From Acidobacteriota bacterium (GTDB lineage Bacteria > Acidobacteriota > UBA6911): a stretch of 39,231 nt of DNA. Below, one piece after another: positions 36,028 to 39,231 of the stretch. A program made the position numbers and the translations under genes. Position 1 is the first letter of the stretch. The number at the start of each line of letters is the position of its first letter. The notes beneath the pieces are model-generated. The model made no database searches. It was not told where the DNA came from and saw only the letters and a program-made list of their open reading frames with translations. The stretch is from contig JAAYAM010000277.1 in the NCBI GenBank assembly GCA_012719355.1, positions 1-39,231 on the forward strand, in the 5' to 3' direction.

Positions 36028-37124
36028 GCTTGCGCCTCCTCTTTCTCAAGTGACTTTATGACTTTCTCGAGCTTGCTCCTTGAAGGATCGCGATAGTACT
36101 GCGAGTCGATCTGAACAACCGGAGCCAAAGCGCAGCATCCGATGCAATGGACTGTCTCGAGAGTGAACTGCTGCCTGCTGTCGGTCTGTCCGGCTTCGAT
36201 TCCCAGGACAGCCGAGACTCGAGTCAGCGTTTCCGACGCGCCGCGTACGTGACAGGCCGTTCCGGTGCAGACCTGAATCGTGTGGCGGCCACGTGGCTCG
36301 AGGCTGAAGGCCTCATAGAAATTCGCAATGACGTAGATCTCCCGGAGAGGTATGTTGAGCCTGCCGGAAATCCAGCTGAGAATGTGCCGGGGCAGCCAGC
36401 GGAACTTCTCCTGTATGTCGAGCAGCACCTGGATCAGGGCGTTCTTCTGGAAATCATACTTCTTCATGATGGCGTCGGCCTCTCGAAGCTCATTTCGTAT
36501 GTCCAGAATTGCCCGTTCCTTCTTCTTGATCTGGCCCAGACTTTCGGCGTGATACCGTGCTTCGCTTTCGAGATAGGCGAGCTCATCGAGCAGCTGCCGT
36601 TTCTCGAGGCCGAGCGAGTACGCTTCCCCTAATACGTCCAAGCCCTGGAGCAGAAGATCGTACTTGTCGTGACGCTGTTCTTCCGCAGCCCCCGCCGCCT
36701 GCGCTTCCTTCTTCAGAGCACTCAGGCTTAAGCCCCTGCGGACCGTCTCGAGCAGCTTCTCCGGCTCAAATGGCTTGGTCAGAAAGTCGAACGCGCCGAG
36801 TTTCATCGATTCAACGGCGGAATCGACCGTGCCGTGGCCGGTGACCACAACCGGCACTGCCGAAGGGTCCGTTTTCGTCAACTGTCCCAGCAGATCCAGT
36901 CCAGACATCCCCGGCATCTTAAGGTCCAGGAGGACGACGTTCGGATGAGACTCTCCGGCCAACTTCAGCCCCTCAGTCCCGTTCTTTGCCGTCGCGACCC
37001 GATATCCCCCGGTCTGCAAAGTCTGACTGCACGCTTCCAGGAAATTCTCTTCATCATCAATAATCAGTACATCGAGCGGTTGCGTTTCCGCCCGCTCGCC
37101 TGCACGCCGTTTGCTGGCATCCAT
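36015..37124 (-). CDS. Response-regulator receiver domain fused to NuoE-like [2Fe-2S] subunit
   Basis: The ATG at 37124 with GAGG about 8 nt upstream gives 369 residues. Residues 17-130 are a complete receiver domain: DVLIIDDEENF (D23, D24), the phosphoacceptor D67 in LLDLKMPG, T95 in VVTGHG, and K117 in LTKPFEPEKL. A helical, charged linker (about 135-235, SEARYHAESLGQIKKKERAI) follows. Residues of about 240-369 are a NuoE/HndA-like domain: ALIQVLLDIQEKFRWLPRHI, NFYEAFSLEPRGRHTIQVCTGTACHVRG and HCIGCCALAPVVQI, with Cys in C-x4-C and C-x3-C. The protein thus has both a phosphorylation switch and an electron-transfer site, while the next genes are its NuoF- and NuoG-like partners. No kinase is adjacent. 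A DNA-binding output domain is absent. Confidence 0.93.
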   Translation of the reverse strand: MDASKRRAGERAETQPLDVLIIDDEENFLEACSQTLQTGGYRVATAKNGTEGLKLAGESHPNVVLLDLKMPGMSGLDLLGQLTKTDPSAVPVVVTGHGTVDSAVESMKLGAFDFLTKPFEPEKLLETVRRGLSLSALKKEAQAAGAAEEQRHDKYDLLLQGLDVLGEAYSLGLEKRQLLDELAYLESEARYHAESLGQIKKKERAILDIRNELREADAIMKKYDFQKNALIQVLLDIQEKFRWLPRHILSWISGRLNIPLREIYVIANFYEAFSLEPRGRHTIQVCTGTACHVRGASETLTRVSAVLGIEAGQTDSRQQFTLETVHCIGCCALAPVVQIDSQYYRDPSRSKLEKVIKSLEKEEAQACLA

Positions 37125-37308
37125 AGTCAAACCTCGTAAGCGAATTGTTTGATTGCTCGGCAGATTGTCTGACACGCGAAAACCCGCCACTAAATCACTT
37201 AGCAATCGACATGCCAAGCGCCCTCAATCCTGGCACCTTCCGATTAACTCCACTATTGAAGAGACTTAGTTTGACTAATGCACACGGGGTTGTCAATTAG
37301 AGATTCTG

Positions 37309-37348
37309 GAGGTGGTACTTTTTGTATCGGTTTATCGAGAGGTGGTAC
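37309..37348. repeat. Direct repeats GAGGTGGTAC upstream of REC-NuoE
   Basis: Two 10-bp perfect copies (37309-37318 and 37339-37348) lie exactly 30 bp apart, about three helical turns, in the 298-nt gap 37125-37422. They are upstream (in the minus direction) of a TTGACA at 37296-37291 with a poor -10 downstream. Possible regulator-binding sites for the diaphorase operon; the regulator is unknown. Confidence 0.35.
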
Positions 37349-37369
37349 GAAATGAGCCGGTGTGGTGAT

Positions 37370-37400
37370 CCGGGAGAAGGCTTTAGCCGCCTTCCCCCGG
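37370..37400 (-). terminator. Terminator-like hairpin after the GWxTD-like gene
   Basis: A 12-bp stem with one A.C mismatch (37370-37381 with 37389-37400) and a 7-nt loop starts 23 nt beyond the stop at 37423 of the minus-strand gene. No U-tract follows on that strand, so the assignment is tentative. Confidence 0.45.
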
Positions 37401-37422
37401 GCTTGTATTCGAAGAAGCTGGA

Positions 37423-38154
37423 CTAATACGTCAGCTCATTTTTGAATTTCATTTTGTCCAGTCTGAACTCCATGAAGGCTCTTCCACTCCCCAGTCCGCC
37501 GATTACGGGATAGTCGAATTCCAGCCGGAGGTGTTTGTCTTCGGGACTCAGAATCGGCTTGCCGTCGATCGTACGGGGGAAAATGAACTGGAATTCAGGC
37601 TGATCTCCACCCGCGGCCGCGAAGAGGGCAAGGGGCACCTTTTCGCCCTTAGTTCCGCTCAGGTAGACGGAGTTCTTGAGCAGTTCTGCGGTCTGGGCCT
37701 GCCAATGGCGCACCAAGTCCCGGTAAAACTGCTGGTTGTTTGTCGAGTAGGAAACGTGTACGACGATTCCGTCGGTCGGTATGGACGCGAAAAATGCCGC
37801 CGCGCTCCTGTCGAACTGCTGTTTCTGTTCGGCCGACAGCTTGTCGTACTTGTTTGCAATCTGCATGCGGCGAACGATGGCCTGCTGGATTGGCTTCGCC
37901 GACCGTAATTGCACGAGATAGCTGATGAAAGGTGCCCTGCTGTCCATGGCATCAGTGGAATCCGCACCCCGTGCCGACTGGTCGGTAAGGTCACGCGCCC
38001 AGGGTGAATTTTCCAGCAGCTTCCTGCATTCCTTTTCGGACCATTCGGTATATTCCTTCTTGTCCCAGAATTCTGCGCCGAAAGCCATAACCGTCAGCAG
38101 CAGAACCGCCACGGAAGCGCAGAACATCTGCTTCACATCTACAGGGGATCGCAT
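37423..38154 (-). CDS. Exported GWxTD-like protein of unknown function
   Basis: 243 residues with a signal peptide (MFCASVAVLLLTVMAFGA). The mature N-terminus EFWDKKEYTEWSEKECRKLLENSPWARDL is the acidobacteria-associated pattern of a Trp-rich start followed by a weakly conserved domain, similar to proteins annotated as GWxTD-type. Later parts have QIANKYDKLSAEQKQQFDRSAAAFF and a mixed alpha/beta tail ending in MKFKNELTY. No catalytic residues can be named. It starts 36 nt after the stop of the upstream TPR gene, so the two are probably co-transcribed. Confidence 0.7.
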   Translation of the reverse strand: MRSPVDVKQMFCASVAVLLLTVMAFGAEFWDKKEYTEWSEKECRKLLENSPWARDLTDQSARGADSTDAMDSRAPFISYLVQLRSAKPIQQAIVRRMQIANKYDKLSAEQKQQFDRSAAAFFASIPTDGIVVHVSYSTNNQQFYRDLVRHWQAQTAELLKNSVYLSGTKGEKVPLALFAAAGGDQPEFQFIFPRTIDGKPILSPEDKHLRLEFDYPVIGGLGSGRAFMEFRLDKMKFKNELTY

Positions 38155-38189
38155 TCCTTGCTCCTTACTGTTCCGTTATTGTCAAATCT

Positions 38190-39200
38190 TCAGTTCTTCA
38201 GTGCCTTAATGACTTCCTGGGCAACTGAAACCTGTTCCGGTTTCTGTCCGATCTTTATGTATGTTTCCAGAGCTTCCACTGCTGCGGCAAAAGTCTCGGG
38301 TTTGCCGGACAGACACATGCCGAGTTGGTAGTAGGCCTCTGCGTAATTTGCGTCCGCCGCAATCGCAGCCTTGAACGCTTCGGCCGCCTGTTCCATCTCG
38401 CCGCTGTTCATCAAAGTTATTCCGATGTTGTATGAGTTCTGTGCTGCACCGGCAGGATTCAGCTCCATTGCCTTCTTGAAAGCTTCCTGCGACTCAGCGG
38501 TCTTCCCCATCCTGCTCAGGATGGCGCCCTTGGTGGTATACAGCGATGCATCTGAAGGGGTGATGGCGAGCGCCTTGTCAAGCGTGGCCAGAGCCTCATC
38601 GTTCTTGCCGGACCTGGAGTAAGCGTCGGCGACCCGGGCGAGAATTCCCGGCTGCTTCTGGTCTCGTTCGAGGGCCTGGTTGAACTCGACTATCGCTTCT
38701 TCGTACTTCCCCTGCTCGGCCAGTTGTACTCCGAGATCGAAGTGCTGTTTGATTTCCGCCGAAAAGGCCTTTACCTTCTCCTGCTGTTCGAGCTTCTTCT
38801 TGTAGTCCTCTATCTCTTCGGCGGTCATTTCGAACGGGAGTCTGTAGTCCTGGCCCGGGGTAAGCTGAAAATCGACCCTCTTCTGTTCATTCAGTTCCGG
38901 TCTTATGTTTTCCTGGTAAGCCGGCTGAAAGCCCTCCTTGCGCACGATAATGCGGTAGGTAGCGGCCTGCAGACCCAGGAGATAGGTGTACTCACCTTTC
39001 TTGTTCGTCTTGGTCTTGAGATCCCTGAATACATCTACTCCGACTATCGATACCTGCGCGTCGGCCACGGGTTCTCCTTTATCGTCGGTTACCTTGCCGG
39101 TTACCGACCGGCTCTGCGCCGCCGCCGGGACTGCCGCCGCCAGTAGCAGCAGCAAGGACAGGACCGCTGACGGAAGACATTTGTATGATAAGGCTTTCAT
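38190..39200 (-). CDS. Exported carboxypeptidase-regulatory-like domain + TPR protein
   Basis: 336 residues. A signal peptide (SAVLSLLLLLAAAVPAAAQ) precedes an immunoglobulin-like domain of the CarboxypepD_reg type: VTGKVTDDKGEPVADAQVSIVG, KTNKKGEYTYLLGL and YRIIVRKEGFQPAY (about 33-105). After a charged helical linker come tandem TPRs from about 150 to the end (HFDLGVQLAEQGKYEEAIVEFNQALERDQ, PSDASLYTTKGAILSRMGKTAESQEAFKKAMEL, YNIGITLMNSGEMEQAAEAFKAAI). This is a surface or periplasmic scaffold pattern common in Acidobacteriota and Bacteroidota. Purine-rich GGAGG lies a few bases before the ATG at 39200. Confidence 0.85.
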   Translation of the reverse strand: MKALSYKCLPSAVLSLLLLLAAAVPAAAQSRSVTGKVTDDKGEPVADAQVSIVGVDVFRDLKTKTNKKGEYTYLLGLQAATYRIIVRKEGFQPAYQENIRPELNEQKRVDFQLTPGQDYRLPFEMTAEEIEDYKKKLEQQEKVKAFSAEIKQHFDLGVQLAEQGKYEEAIVEFNQALERDQKQPGILARVADAYSRSGKNDEALATLDKALAITPSDASLYTTKGAILSRMGKTAESQEAFKKAMELNPAGAAQNSYNIGITLMNSGEMEQAAEAFKAAIAADANYAEAYYQLGMCLSGKPETFAAAVEALETYIKIGQKPEQVSVAQEVIKALKN

Positions 39201-39231
39201 GCGACCTCCTGGTTTATTGCTCAGATAAAAA

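Overview
The window is a 39.2 kb chromosomal segment of a Gram-negative bacterium with dense, ordinary housekeeping content on both strands and no mobile element, CRISPR array, rRNA or tRNA that I can see. Envelope genes (SecA, a GmhA-type heptose isomerase, lipoproteins, a Slt-type transglycosylase, a Spy/CpxP-like protein) point to a double membrane. Several uncharacterised exported or coiled-coil proteins have a style I associate with Acidobacteriota or a nearby phylum; that placement is inference only. UGA is a normal stop here (for example uvrB and otsAB end in TGA), so the code is standard.

Layout. 1-2031 (-): 5' part of secA. 2166-3696 (+): gmhA-like isomerase and a conserved protein of unknown role. 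3698-6931 (-): lepA, a small one-TM protein and a TPR lipoprotein. 7044-10408 (+): uvrB and aroA, overlapping by ATGA. 10421-14606 (-): coiled-coil/GAF-like protein, lytic transglycosylase and an ECF sigma factor. 14913-16061 (-): LIC_10091-like exported protein. 16238-17463 (+): DUF1684 lipoprotein and an ACT-like protein. 17464-18282 (-): PolB-type 3'-5' exonuclease. 18558-22826 (+): B12-dependent ribonucleotide reductase with tandem NrdR-box-like sites, then malQ. 22831-23751 (-): ilvE. 23940-24945 (+): msrB and a Spy-like protein. 24988-27234 (-): fused trehalose-6-phosphate synthase/phosphatase. 27444-29168 (-): a gene with an in-frame UGA. 29355-32699 (+): exported protein, isocitrate/isopropylmalate dehydrogenase-family enzyme, malate dehydrogenase. 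32691-33485 (-): exported methyltransferase-like protein. 33558-37124 (-): three-gene NADH-dehydrogenase-like (diaphorase) module. 37423-39200 (-): two exported proteins.

The two most notable systems are the following. (1) 27444-29168 (-) reads as one 574-residue UGSC-family selenoprotein: two ORFs in the same frame are separated only by one TGA. The family's U-x-x-C motif and its conserved continuation start exactly at that TGA, and a bacterial-SECIS-like hairpin with a GGUC apical loop follows it. A conventional gene caller would break it into two genes plus a false spacer. (2) 33558-37124 (-) encodes HoxEFU/HndAC-like electron-transfer subunits, but the NuoE-like subunit is fused to a complete response-regulator receiver domain, and no hydrogenase or formate dehydrogenase catalytic subunit lies in the window.

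Metabolically, the isocitrate-type and malate dehydrogenases next to an NADH-oxidising module, together with MalQ and OtsAB, suggest central carbon flow and glucan/trehalose metabolism. The link between the dehydrogenases and the diaphorase is only positional.
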